Below are positions 17,668 to 28,200 of a stretch of 64,000 nt of DNA, one piece after another (position 1 is the stretch's first letter; every line of letters starts with the position of its first letter). The DNA is from 3107 sp001483205 (GTDB lineage Bacteria; Pseudomonadota; Alphaproteobacteria; Rhodobacterales; Rhodobacteraceae). Location of the stretch: contig OZ219809.1 in the NCBI GenBank assembly GCA_964291375.2, forward strand, positions 1-64,000. The letters are read 5' to 3'. The translations under genes and the position numbers were made by a program. A model generated the notes under the pieces. That model was not told where the DNA came from. It made no database searches and saw only the letters and a program-made list of their open reading frames with translations.

Positions 17668-19602
17668 ATGAGAGTTTTCACCGTCATCGGACCATCGCAA
17701 TCGGGCAAGAGCACGCTGGTCTCGGGGCTGGCTGGCCTTGATGCCCCCCCCGGCAGGACGATGAGCCTTGCGGGGGTGGCGGATGTGGTGCGGTTCCGGT
17801 TCATGGAAGAGGACTGGGCGGCGCTGGATTTCGCCGGGGGGCCGGACAACCTTGTGAATGCAGGCCCGGCGCTGGCGGCAAGTGATGCCGCAGTGCTGTG
17901 CGTGCCTGCCGATACGGATGCCGCTGTGCTGGCCGCGCCCTATCTGCGGATGATCGAAGAGGCCGAAATTCCCTGTTTCCTGTTCATCAACCGGGTGGAT
18001 ACCGCCGCCGGGCGGATCAGCGAGATCGTCTCAGAGCTTCAGACCTATAGCCGCCGGGGGATCGTGCTGCGCCAGATACCGCTGCGGGACGGGGAGCGAA
18101 TCATCGGCGCGGTTGATCTGATTTCCGAGCGGGCATGGGAATATCAGGAAGGCAAGCCCTCAGCGCTGATTGAGCTGCCGGGGGAGGCAGAGGCGCGGGA
18201 ACAGGAGGCGCGAACCGAACTGCTGGAATCGCTGGCCGATTTCGACGACACGCTGCTGGAGCAACTGATCGAGGACAAGCGCCCGGCGACCGGAGAGGTC
18301 TATGATGTGGCGACGAAGGTGGTGCAGGATCATGCGCTGGTTCCGGCGTTGCTGGGCTCGGCCCTGCACGGCAACGGTATGATGCGGCTGATGAAGTCAT
18401 TGCGCCACGAAGCGCCGGGGGTGGAGGCGGCGCTGGACCGGCTGGCGTCTCTGGGCGATGTGATGGCGGTGGGGTGTCTGGCCGACATGACCAAACATCT
18501 GGGCAAAACGGTGCTGGTGCGGGCGTTCACCGCCGGGGTCGGGAATGGCGAGGTGCTTGCCGGGCGCGCCATCGGCAGCATTACCGACATTGACGCCAAG
18601 ACCCCGGCCGGTGCGCTGGAACCGGGGGAGATCGGGCTGACGGTCAAGAGCGATCATCTGAACCCCGGTATGGCCTGCGGGCGGGATGCCCCTGTTGCCC
18701 TGCCCGACTGGACGGTGCCGCGCGCCGCCGCCTATCGGCGCATCGTCACCCCCCGGAATGATCGGGATGAAACCCGGCTGTCGAACGCTTTGGCGCGACT
18801 GGCGGATATTGAGCCGGGGCTGAGCGTCGGCCAGCATGAAGAGACCGGCCATGCGGTGCTGTCCACCCAGGGGCCGCAGCACATGCGGCGGCTGGCGGCG
18901 AAGCTGTCGGACGGGTTCGGGGTCGGGGTGGATGAGGCGGTGGTGCCGCCCGCCCTGCGAGAGACGATTGCGCGCAAGATCGAAAAGCATCACCGCCACC
19001 GGAAACAGTCCGGCGGTGCGGGGCAGTTCGCCGATGTGGTGATCGAGGTAAAGCCGGAGCCGCGCGGGGCGGGGTTCAGCTTTGACGAGGTGATCAAGGG
19101 CGGTGTGGTGCCGCGCAACTATATCCCTGCCGTCGAGGCCGGGGCGCGGGACGCGCTGTCATCCGGGCCGGGCGGCTTTCCGGTGGTTGATGTCAGCGTC
19201 CTGCTGAAGGACGGCAAGCACCACAGTGTGGACAGTTCGGATCATGCCTTTCGCACGGCGGGCAAGAACGCGGTGCGCGAGGCTTTGGCCGAGGCGGGAA
19301 CCCGCGTGTTGCAGCCGATAATGAATGTGCGGATTCATGTGCCGTCGGTCTATTCGGGGGGGCTGGCACCGCTGGTCAGCGGGATGAAGGGGCAGGTGCT
19401 GGGGTTCGAGGGCGACCCATCTGCCGCCGGATGGGATGTGTTCAACGCGCTTCTGCCGATGGCGGCAGAGGATGGTTTGTTTGGCGCATTAGCCGGTGCG
19501 ACGCGCGGAACCGCCTGGTTCGTTTCAACATTCGGTCATTATCAGGAGGTTCGGGCCGGGGATCTGGCCGGGCTGACGGCGGCGCAGGAGGGGGCAGGCT
19601 AG
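17668..19602 (+). CDS. Elongation factor G-like GTPase (second-type EF-G paralogue)
   Basis: The 644-residue protein has an N-terminal GTPase domain, domain II (around ADMTKHLGKTVLVRAFTAGV) and EF-G domains III-V, including RKIEKHHRHRKQSGGAGQFADV and VYSGGLAPLVSGMKGQV. The P-loop is GPSQSGKS. The G3 motif is degenerate (DFAGG where EF-G has DTPGH), and the G4 motif is NRVD instead of NKxD. It is about 50 residues shorter than the usual EF-G of around 700. GGGAGG lies 8 nt before the ATG at 17668. It is not in a str operon, so it is likely an accessory EF-G paralogue whose role in translocation or ribosome recycling cannot be read from sequence. Confidence 0.85.
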   Translation: MRVFTVIGPSQSGKSTLVSGLAGLDAPPGRTMSLAGVADVVRFRFMEEDWAALDFAGGPDNLVNAGPALAASDAAVLCVPADTDAAVLAAPYLRMIEEAEIPCFLFINRVDTAAGRISEIVSELQTYSRRGIVLRQIPLRDGERIIGAVDLISERAWEYQEGKPSALIELPGEAEAREQEARTELLESLADFDDTLLEQLIEDKRPATGEVYDVATKVVQDHALVPALLGSALHGNGMMRLMKSLRHEAPGVEAALDRLASLGDVMAVGCLADMTKHLGKTVLVRAFTAGVGNGEVLAGRAIGSITDIDAKTPAGALEPGEIGLTVKSDHLNPGMACGRDAPVALPDWTVPRAAAYRRIVTPRNDRDETRLSNALARLADIEPGLSVGQHEETGHAVLSTQGPQHMRRLAAKLSDGFGVGVDEAVVPPALRETIARKIEKHHRHRKQSGGAGQFADVVIEVKPEPRGAGFSFDEVIKGGVVPRNYIPAVEAGARDALSSGPGGFPVVDVSVLLKDGKHHSVDSSDHAFRTAGKNAVREALAEAGTRVLQPIMNVRIHVPSVYSGGLAPLVSGMKGQVLGFEGDPSAAGWDVFNALLPMAAEDGLFGALAGATRGTAWFVSTFGHYQEVRAGDLAGLTAAQEGAG

Positions 19603-19829
19603 GGCGCGCGCCGTCCCACCTCATTGAGGGGTGCCCGGCGCTCTGCCCTTCCATTCCTGAAACCGGAACGGAAGGCTGGAAAAATGCCCCGTCCGGTGCC
19701 ATTCGGATCAGAATGTGAAAGTCGGGGCAGGTTGCTCTGATGTTGAGGTTTCGCTGAACGGCGACTTTGGCGCTTGTCGGCAAATGTGCGGCTGAGGCCA
19801 TCGGTAACTGGTATCCTGGTAGGTGTTTC

Positions 19830-22800
19830 ATGGCGAGTGACGCTGGTGTTGTGTGTGAAAACAAGGTATTGCCTTGGCTGTCCGCTTTTCTGAGCGCGGC
19901 GCGGGTTCTCTTTGCGGCGGCGCTTCTGGCCACCTTGCCGGGCATCGGTGGCGGGGCATGGGCGCAGGGAATCGATGAGAAGGGTGTTTCCGCAAACTGG
20001 AGCCTCGTCCCCTCTGACCTTTCCGTGGGCGACCGTTTCCGCCTGCTCTTCATCACCTCGACACAACGCAACGCAGAGTCGACCGACATTGACGATTACA
20101 ACGCCCACGTTCAGAACGCCGCCACCCTGGCAGACGACAGCATAATTCGCAGCTACAGTGACGGTTTCCGTGTGCTCGGCTGCACCACCTCTGTCAACGC
20201 GCGCACCAACACCGAGACAACTTCGGGCGACACCGACGCCTTCGTCTACTGGCTGGACGGCGAAAAGGTAGCCGACACATACGCCGACCTCTATGACGGA
20301 AGCTGGGACAGCTTCAACCGGAAAACCGAAGACGCAGATGATGTCGTTCCTGCTGTGGCAGTCTACACTGGTTGCCTGAATAACGGCAACACTGACGCAG
20401 GTGAACAGCTCGGCGCGAGCCATGCCAGATTCTCGAGCGATAATGCGCCATTCAAAAGTGGTTTCAGTCTTGGCACTTTCGCAAACAAACCGTTCTATGC
20501 CCTGTCCCAGGTCTTCCTGATTACCGATGTCCCTGACATCACCGGCGTTTCGGTGACCTCGACGCCAACAGCGGCAGCGGACACTTACGGCGGGGGCGGG
20601 GTGATCGAGATCACCGTGAGGTTTGATGAGCCGGTGACGGTGACGGGCGATCCGCATTTTGAGTTCTCGCTTGGCAATTCCGGGGCGGCCACGCCCCGCG
20701 ATGCGGCCTATGCCTCGGGGTCGGGCACGGATAGGCTTGTGTTCCGCTACACCGTGCAGGCGGATGACGAAGACAACAACGGCATCTGGATCGGGCAGAA
20801 CGTCGTGATTCTGGATGCGGACGATGCGATCCGGGATGGCGACGACAACGACGCGCTCCTGACCCACGCCGGGAAAGGCGCCCAGAGCGGCCACAAGGTG
20901 GATGGCAGCCTGCCGCCGCGCGTCATCATCTCCGGCATTTCGCTGACCTCAGCGCCGATGGTGGCGAATGCCTACCGCCTGGGCGAGGCGATTGAGATCA
21001 CGGTGACGTTTGAAGAGGCGGTGACAGTGACGGGCAATCCGTCTTTCCGGTTGCGGATGGGCAATGCCAGCGGGACGGTCAGCGATAAGGACGCGGCCTA
21101 TGTCTCGGGGTCGGGGACGGACGCGCTTGTGTTCCGTTACACCGTGCAGGTGGGTGACGAAGACGATAACGGCATCTGGCTTGAGGAGAACGCCGTGATT
21201 CTGGATGCGGGCGACGCGATCCGGGATGGCGACGGCGATGACGCGCTTCTGATCCACACCGCGCGCGGCAATCAAAACAACCACAAGGTGGATGGCAGTC
21301 TGATGCCACCCGTTGCCATCACCGACGTTTCAGTGACCTCAATGCCGACAGCGGCCCCGGATACTTACGGCTTGGGCGAGGCGATTGAGATCACGGTGAC
21401 GTTTGAAGAGGCGGTGACGGTGACCGGCAATCCGTCTTTTCGGTTGCGGATAGGCAATACCAGCGGGACGATCAGCGACAGGGACGCTGCCTATGACTCG
21501 GGGTCGGGCGCGGATGCGCTTGTGTTCCGCTACACCGTGCAGGCGGATGACGAAGACGATAACGGTATCTGGCTTGAGGAGAACGCCGTGATTCTGGATG
21601 CGGGCGACGCGATCCGGGATGGCGACGGCGATGACGCGCTTCTGATCCACACTGCGCGCGGCAATCAAAACAGCCACAAGGTGGACGGGATGAACGATGC
21701 CGTGGCGCCGGTGCTGCAATCGGCGGTAGTGGATGGCGTTACCCTGAGCCTGGGGTATGACGATATGCTGGATGGGGCCTCGGTTCCGGCGGCGGGTGCG
21801 TTTACGGTGACGGCGGGCGGTGTGGTTGTGGCGCTGTCCGGGAGTGATCCCGTTTCGATCAGTGACGCGATGGTGACGTTGACGCTGGCCGCGCCGGTGG
21901 CCGCCGGTGAGGGTGTGACGGTCAGCTACACGGCACCGTCAGGGCCGGGGGCGGCACCGATCCGCAATGGGGACGGCAATAATGCGGCGGCGCTGAGCAA
22001 CCATCCGGTGGATAACGTCACTACCCCGGTGCTGGCGCTGTCGGCGGACCCGGACACGATTGCCGAGGACGGGGGCGCATCGGTGGTGACGGTTGAGATC
22101 ACCAACGGGGTGACGTTTGCCGGGGACCAGACGATCACGCTGTCGCTTGGCGGCACGGCGGCCTTGACCGACGACTACACGATCACCGACGAGAGCCTGA
22201 CGCTGACGCTGATGGCGGGTGAGGGTTCGGCCTCAACCACGGTGACTGCGGTGGCGGATGTGGTTGATGATGACGGCGAGACGATCATAATCACTGCCAC
22301 CCATGACGGCATCGGCACCGGGATCGGCTCACAGACAATCACCATCACCGATGATGACGCGGTGCCTGCGCTGTCGCTGTCGGTGGACCCGGACACGATT
22401 GCCGAGGACGGCGGCGCGTCGGTGGTGACGGTTGAGATCACCAACGGGGTGACGTTTGCGTCGGACCAGACGATCACGCTGTCGCTTGGCGGCACGGCGA
22501 CCTTGACCGACGACTACACGATCACCGGCGAGAGCCTGACGCTGACGCTGATGGCGGGTGAGGGTTCGGTCGCAACCACGGTGACGGCGGTGGCGGATGT
22601 GGTTGACGATGACGGCGAGACGGTCGTGATCACCGCCACCCATGACGGCATCGGCACCGGGATCGGCTCGGCGACGATCACGATCACCGATGATGACGCG
22701 GCCCCGGTGCTGTCGCTGTCGGCGGACCCGGACACGATTGCCGAGGATGGCGGCGCGTCGGTGGTGACGGTTGAGATCACCAACGGGGTGACGTTCGCCG

Positions 22801-25004
22801 GGGACCAGACGATCACGCTGTCGCTTGGGGGCACGGCGGCCTTGACCGACGACTACACGATCACCGGCGAGAGCCTGACGCTGACGCTGATGGCGGGTGA
22901 GGATTCGGTCGCAACCACGGTGACGGCGGTGGCGGATGTGGTTGACGATGACGGCGAGACGATCATAATCACTGCCACCCATGACGGCATCGGCACCGGG
23001 ATCGGCTCGGCGACGATCACGATCACCGATGAAGACGTGGCACCGGTGCTGGCGCTGTCGGTGGACCCGGACACGATTGCCGAGGACGGGGGCGCATCGG
23101 TGGTGACGGTTGAGATCACCAACGGGGTGACGTTTGACGCTGATCAGACGATCACGCTGGCGCTCTCGGGCACGGCGATCTTGACCGACGACTACACGAT
23201 CACCGGCGAGAGCCTGACGCTGACGCTGATGGCGGGCGAGGGTTCGGTCGCAACCACGGTGACGGCGGTGGCGGATGTGGTTGACGATGACGGCGAGACA
23301 ATCACCATCACCGCCACCCATGACGGCACTGACACCGGGATCGGCTCGGCGACGATCACGATCACCGATGATGACGCGGTGCCTGCGCTGTCGCTGTCGG
23401 TGGACCCGGACACGATTGCCGAGGACGGCGGCGCGTCGGTGGTGACGGTTGAGATCACCAACGGGGTGACGTTTGCGTCGGACCAGACGATCACACTGTC
23501 GCTTGGCGGCACGGCGACCTTGACCGACGATTACACGATCACCGGCGAGAGCCTGACGCTGACGCTGATGGCGGGTGAGGATTCGGTCGCAACCACGGTG
23601 ACGGCGGTGGCGGATGTGGTTGACGATGACGGCGAGACGATCATCCTCACCGCCACCCATGACGGCACCGGCACCGGGATCGGCTCGGCGACGATCACCA
23701 TCACCGATGATGACGCGGCCCCGGAGTTGGAACTGCTGGTCTCAGAAGCGACTATCGCCGAGACCGGGGGTGGGTCGATTATGATGGTTCGCTCGGTGAA
23801 TGGCATCACCTTCCCCGCTGACCAGACGATCACACTGTCGCTTTCCGGCACGGCGGCGATGGGCGAAGACTACATGATAGACAGGCCCGACCTGACCCTG
23901 ATCCTTGCGGCGGGGATGACGGAATCGGCCCCGGTCACGCTGACGGCGATGGACGACAGCATCAATGACGGTGACGAGATGATCGAGATTGTCGCGATGC
24001 TTGACGGCACCCCCGTCGGGGCGATGCAAACGGTGATGATCGTCGGCGATGACGACCCCGATACGAGCGATCTGGAAGAGCCTCGCAAGGAAGAGGCCAC
24101 GACCCTTCTGCGCCGCCATGTTGACCGCTTTGCCTCGGTCAGTTCGGGGGCGGCGCTCGGGCGGTTGCAGGGGCTGGCCCCGCCGACAACTGTCAATGCG
24201 CAGATCAGCGCCCGCAACCATAAGCTGGATGCAAGCTGGACCGGCGAGGGGGCAAAAGGCAGTGGTTGGGCCGGGTGGAGCCGTCTGTTCTATGGCTGGG
24301 TCGAGGGGCCGGGGGATGGTGCGGTTTACGACCTCTATCTCGGCGTTGACTGGCGCGCGCCCGATGGCCGCTATGTCATCGGCGGGATGCTCGGACATGA
24401 GGGCGCGAACCTGCGGCTCGATGATGGCGGCGGGCGGTTCCGGTCGCGGATCACGCAGGTCGGTGTCTACGGCGCGACCTACCTGAGCGAAAACATGATC
24501 CTTGACGGGGCGCTGGCCTATGGCTTCGGCTGGCCGGAACTGTCGCAGGGTGAGGGCACCAACCAAGTGACGGCGAAATACGACACCAAACGCCTGACCC
24601 TGCGGGCCGACCTGACCGGCGGCCTCAACTGGCGCGACGGTGCAATGGTCATCGAGCCCCAACTCGGCGTCCTGCATGTGCAGGAGAAGCTGGGCGCATT
24701 CACCGACAGCGCAGGCGTATCGGGCGCGGCGGAAACCCTGCGCCTGACCCGGTTCGGCATCGGCCCCCGGCTGACATGGATGCTGCCCAAAGGCACCTTC
24801 ACCGGGCGGGCACGGGTCAACTGGGACCGGCACAATCTGGACAATGAACAGGCCTCTGACCTCTCCGCTTCGCTGGATGCCCGGCTGCGCTATGACCTTG
24901 AGGGCGGCCTGAGCGCCGAGTTTTTCGGGGCCGCCGATGGCATCGGCCTGTCCGGGGATCAGCGCAGCTACACCGCCGGGGTCTCGGTCAAATTCAGGTT
25001 CTAG
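19830..25004 (+). CDS. Giant autotransporter-like surface protein with Calx-beta-like repeats
   Basis: The 1724-residue protein starts at the ATG of MASDAGVVCE, with AGGTG 5 nt upstream; the in-frame ATG at 19767 is less likely. Residues 20-45 form the hydrophobic signal core, with cleavage near AWAQ. Then come a unique domain (about 47-235, LSVGDRFRLLFITS), three related domains of about 125 residues (nt 20536-21690, with VTVTGNPSFRLR and GDAIRDGDGDDALL), and a SwmB-like domain (21700-22015). Six Calx-beta-like repeats follow (22027-24053), and then a C-terminal barrel from about 24060 ending Phe-Arg-Phe. The barrel is closely similar, along its whole length, to that of the protein ending at 11854. 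Calx-beta domains often bind calcium; here that is inference from the Asp-rich loops (DDDGE). It is probably exported through the general secretory system and anchored in the outer membrane. Confidence 0.88.
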   Translation: MASDAGVVCENKVLPWLSAFLSAARVLFAAALLATLPGIGGGAWAQGIDEKGVSANWSLVPSDLSVGDRFRLLFITSTQRNAESTDIDDYNAHVQNAATLADDSIIRSYSDGFRVLGCTTSVNARTNTETTSGDTDAFVYWLDGEKVADTYADLYDGSWDSFNRKTEDADDVVPAVAVYTGCLNNGNTDAGEQLGASHARFSSDNAPFKSGFSLGTFANKPFYALSQVFLITDVPDITGVSVTSTPTAAADTYGGGGVIEITVRFDEPVTVTGDPHFEFSLGNSGAATPRDAAYASGSGTDRLVFRYTVQADDEDNNGIWIGQNVVILDADDAIRDGDDNDALLTHAGKGAQSGHKVDGSLPPRVIISGISLTSAPMVANAYRLGEAIEITVTFEEAVTVTGNPSFRLRMGNASGTVSDKDAAYVSGSGTDALVFRYTVQVGDEDDNGIWLEENAVILDAGDAIRDGDGDDALLIHTARGNQNNHKVDGSLMPPVAITDVSVTSMPTAAPDTYGLGEAIEITVTFEEAVTVTGNPSFRLRIGNTSGTISDRDAAYDSGSGADALVFRYTVQADDEDDNGIWLEENAVILDAGDAIRDGDGDDALLIHTARGNQNSHKVDGMNDAVAPVLQSAVVDGVTLSLGYDDMLDGASVPAAGAFTVTAGGVVVALSGSDPVSISDAMVTLTLAAPVAAGEGVTVSYTAPSGPGAAPIRNGDGNNAAALSNHPVDNVTTPVLALSADPDTIAEDGGASVVTVEITNGVTFAGDQTITLSLGGTAALTDDYTITDESLTLTLMAGEGSASTTVTAVADVVDDDGETIIITATHDGIGTGIGSQTITITDDDAVPALSLSVDPDTIAEDGGASVVTVEITNGVTFASDQTITLSLGGTATLTDDYTITGESLTLTLMAGEGSVATTVTAVADVVDDDGETVVITATHDGIGTGIGSATITITDDDAAPVLSLSADPDTIAEDGGASVVTVEITNGVTFAGDQTITLSLGGTAALTDDYTITGESLTLTLMAGEDSVATTVTAVADVVDDDGETIIITATHDGIGTGIGSATITITDEDVAPVLALSVDPDTIAEDGGASVVTVEITNGVTFDADQTITLALSGTAILTDDYTITGESLTLTLMAGEGSVATTVTAVADVVDDDGETITITATHDGTDTGIGSATITITDDDAVPALSLSVDPDTIAEDGGASVVTVEITNGVTFASDQTITLSLGGTATLTDDYTITGESLTLTLMAGEDSVATTVTAVADVVDDDGETIILTATHDGTGTGIGSATITITDDDAAPELELLVSEATIAETGGGSIMMVRSVNGITFPADQTITLSLSGTAAMGEDYMIDRPDLTLILAAGMTESAPVTLTAMDDSINDGDEMIEIVAMLDGTPVGAMQTVMIVGDDDPDTSDLEEPRKEEATTLLRRHVDRFASVSSGAALGRLQGLAPPTTVNAQISARNHKLDASWTGEGAKGSGWAGWSRLFYGWVEGPGDGAVYDLYLGVDWRAPDGRYVIGGMLGHEGANLRLDDGGGRFRSRITQVGVYGATYLSENMILDGALAYGFGWPELSQGEGTNQVTAKYDTKRLTLRADLTGGLNWRDGAMVIEPQLGVLHVQEKLGAFTDSAGVSGAAETLRLTRFGIGPRLTWMLPKGTFTGRARVNWDRHNLDNEQASDLSASLDARLRYDLEGGLSAEFFGAADGIGLSGDQRSYTAGVSVKFRF
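22027..24053 (+). repeat. 339-bp in-frame repeats encoding Calx-beta-like domains
   Basis: Units start near 22027, 22366, 22705, 23044 and 23383, each 339 bp (113 residues) and almost identical. A sixth, diverged unit starts near 23722. Each encodes a segment beginning LSVDPDTIAEDGGASVV and ending with an Asp-rich TITDDDA linker. Confidence 0.93.
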
Positions 25005-25043
25005 GGCGCAGCCTCGCCAACACCATCTGACAATAGCAGTGCT

Positions 25044-25070
25044 CTGACCCGCTCAAACCGGGTCAGTCTT
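25044..25070 (+). terminator. Probable terminator after the 19830-25004 gene
   Basis: A perfect 8-bp stem, CTGACCCG / CGGGTCAG, with a 7-nt loop is followed by TCTTAA. It lies 40 bp past the stop codon. Confidence 0.55.
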
Positions 25071-25242
25071 AACCGTCTGTTCAGGCAACCTTAAAAATCT
25101 ATTGACACGCTACACGATACGGGACAAAGTGCCACACGTCCGGGTTTGCGCACCTTTCGGCTTTCTGCCGTCGGGCCTCTGGGGAGGAACGTGTGTTGTG
25201 TTGAGGCCATAAAAAATTTTGGGGGGATAAGGGAGAAGACCG

Positions 25243-28200
25243 ATGATGCGCAGCGGGACTTGCAGCCGTTTTGATTTGCATTATAAGCCGGGAGCCGGGA
25301 GCCGGGAGCCGGGAGCCGGGAGCCGGGAGCCGGGAGCCGGGAGCCGGGAGCCGGGAGCCGGGAGCCGGGAGCCGGGAGCCGCACCCTGCGCAGTGCAACC
25401 TTCCTGCAACGGGCGGCCTGACCCTATGGGCCGCGTCGCATTCCCCCCGCCCCCGCAGAATTATCACCCCTGCACCACAGCCCCGCGCCGCCTGACCCCC
25501 CCGGCAGAGCCTGTTGTCCGCCTGTTCATCCGGCTCGCCCTTGCCCTCATGCTGGCCCTCGGCCTCGCCGCCCCCACTGCCGCACAAACGAAGGCCGTGC
25601 TCGGCTCGACGGGCGTGACGGTGGACGAGGGCGGCACGGCCACATTCACCGTGAAGCTCTCTGCCGCGCCACCGGCGGACGGGGCTGTGACCGTTAATTT
25701 CGATAGCAATGACATAGACGCGGTGACGGTCGATACTACCGCGCCCACCTTCACCACGTCAGACTGGAACACGGCGCAGGAAGTAACCGTGTCGGGCGTT
25801 CAGGACAAAGACTTACGGGACGAGACGGTGACGCTGACCTACAGGGTTCTCCACCACCCCTCTAGCGGCGTCGCCCCCACCACGCTGTCCAGCGGCACGG
25901 GTCCGACCGTGACGGTTACCGACGACGAGGATCTTGAGATATGGGTCTCGAATGAGAGTTCCTTGGACCTGGACGAGGGCAGCACCGCAACCTACACGGT
26001 GCGGCTCAATTTGCAGCCCATTGAGAACGTGACGGTGAGCATCGTGAGCAGCGACACGACCATAGCAACGGTCTCGCCCGCCTCACTCACCTTCACCACG
26101 TCGAACTGGAACATCGAGCAAGAGGTGACGGTGACGGGTGTCACGGACGACGACACGAATATCGCGTCGACGACAATCACGCACAGCGCCACCGGGGTGG
26201 CGAACAAGACAGTCTGGGTGATCGTGAACGACAGCGATACCGGGGCATGTCCCTCCGGCCAGCACGCGAGTGCCTTTTGGAAGACGTGCCTGACCATTGG
26301 CAAGGACATTTTGGGTTTCTACGGTTACGATGGCAACAGCAACACGGGCACCCTGTCCGACGACAACTTCTACTACAAAGGAGTTACCCACACCATCAAT
26401 GCCCTTCATGTTTTGGGCGGAGATTTGACTTTCCAGGCTAGCGGTGACATTTTGCGTGGCAGAGACGTGGTGTTGCAGGTGGGGTCGACCTCGGTGAACC
26501 TGAGGGGGACAACTTTTGAAGACACGATCACAGTGGCGGCCTCCGGCATCGCATGGGGCGACACCAATATCGGTGACAAGGTATCGGTCAGCCTGCGGCT
26601 TAGTCCGGGGGCCGATGTTACCGGGCCGGTTCTGCAATCGGCGACGATCGATGGCGCGAAATTGGTGATGACTTTCAACGAACGCATCGACGCTACGAGT
26701 TATGGTGCGATCGATGGCAGTGATTTCACGGTGAAGGTGAACGGCACAGAGTGGCCGCTGGTGATTGCTCCCCTCGTTGCCGTCACCTTTGACGGCACCA
26801 AGATCATCCTGACGCTTGCCGAGGCGGTGGGGCCGAACGACCGGGTCACGGTCAGCTACAGCTCGCTCGACGATGATGATCTCCGTGACTTTTCGGGCAA
26901 CTTTATTCTCTCATTCTTTGACGTTCCCGTGCTGCCGACCGTTGCCAGGGTATCCAACCCGAACAATGAGTATGTCATTACCGGTGTGCCTTACTGGGTG
27001 CTATCAGAGCCCTGTCATACCATCCCCGGCGAGCCGCCTGTGTTTATATCGAGAGGGAACAGACGTTGTTGGATCATCGCCAATGAGGAAGGCGACAGGA
27101 AGACATTCGGTGTCAGGATGAAAAATGCGGTGGTTCAGCCCGTGACGGTAAATATCAGGTCCGATGATTCGGACGCGCTGTCGGTCTCTCACGATTTGCT
27201 CACGTTCACGCCGGAAAACTGGGATACGGAGCAGATCATCGCCGTGACGGGGGAGGCTGATTCGGACGGTCTGGACGAGTGGACCGATGTGTGGATCAGC
27301 GGCGATACCGGCGCAAACCCCGATAATGTGCGGGTCAATATTAAGGACAATGACGGGAGTGCGGCTGACCCGTCCGGTCTTGTCTACAGCAATTCCTGTA
27401 ACTGCATGACTGTCAGGGCGGGGGACTCTAACGGACATACCTTCACGGTCAGGCTGGCGGCGCAGCCTGAACGCACCGTGACAATGAACTGGGATCCACT
27501 CGTATTGGGTGACGTAAGAGCGGCCGACAACGGGAATGCCATCAAGGTGTTCTTGCAACCGATAGATGGAGGACCCGTTTCGCCCCATGGGGTCAAAATC
27601 TCGCCAAAATACATGACCTTCACCACCAGCAACTGGAACACTGCCCAGACATTTACTGTCACGGCGGATTCGGGCACCTTGGGCAGCACCATTCGCCTGC
27701 GTCCGTGGTGGCGGCAAAGCCAATACCCGCGCAGCAGAACCCCCGAATTTACAATCAAAGTCGGCTCGGGAAATTTTAACTACAGCACGAACTTGCCCAC
27801 GCCGCTGGTCAGGGCCGACGCCGGTGATGGCGCGATCAGGCTGACTTGGGCAACCCCGGAACATGGCGAGGGGATCACAAGCTGGCAGGCCCGCTATGGT
27901 GAGGCTGACACGCACAACGGATCGGTTGACTGGGGCGGGTGGTATACGATTCCCGGAGCAGAACAGGACACCACCGCACATACCGTCACCGGGCTAACTA
28001 ACAACACGTTCTACGGGTTTCAGGTGCGCGCCGTGGCCGGCAGCCGCAAGGGCAATCCGTCGGTTTTAAACTTTATCATGCCCAGGGCTGGCAGGGTGCT
28101 GGACGCGCCCGGTCATCCCGAACTGAACGCCCGTGCCGGGAACGGCGCGGCGGACCTGTCGTGGGAGATACCGAGCTTTGGCGGCACGATCACGGGATGG

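Noticed and set aside
25091..25587. Minus-strand and alternate plus-strand frames through the heptanucleotide tract (LPAPGSR and GSREPGA repeats)
   Set aside because: All frames of a 7-bp repeat stay open; only the plus frame from 25243 continues into a signal peptide and passenger.
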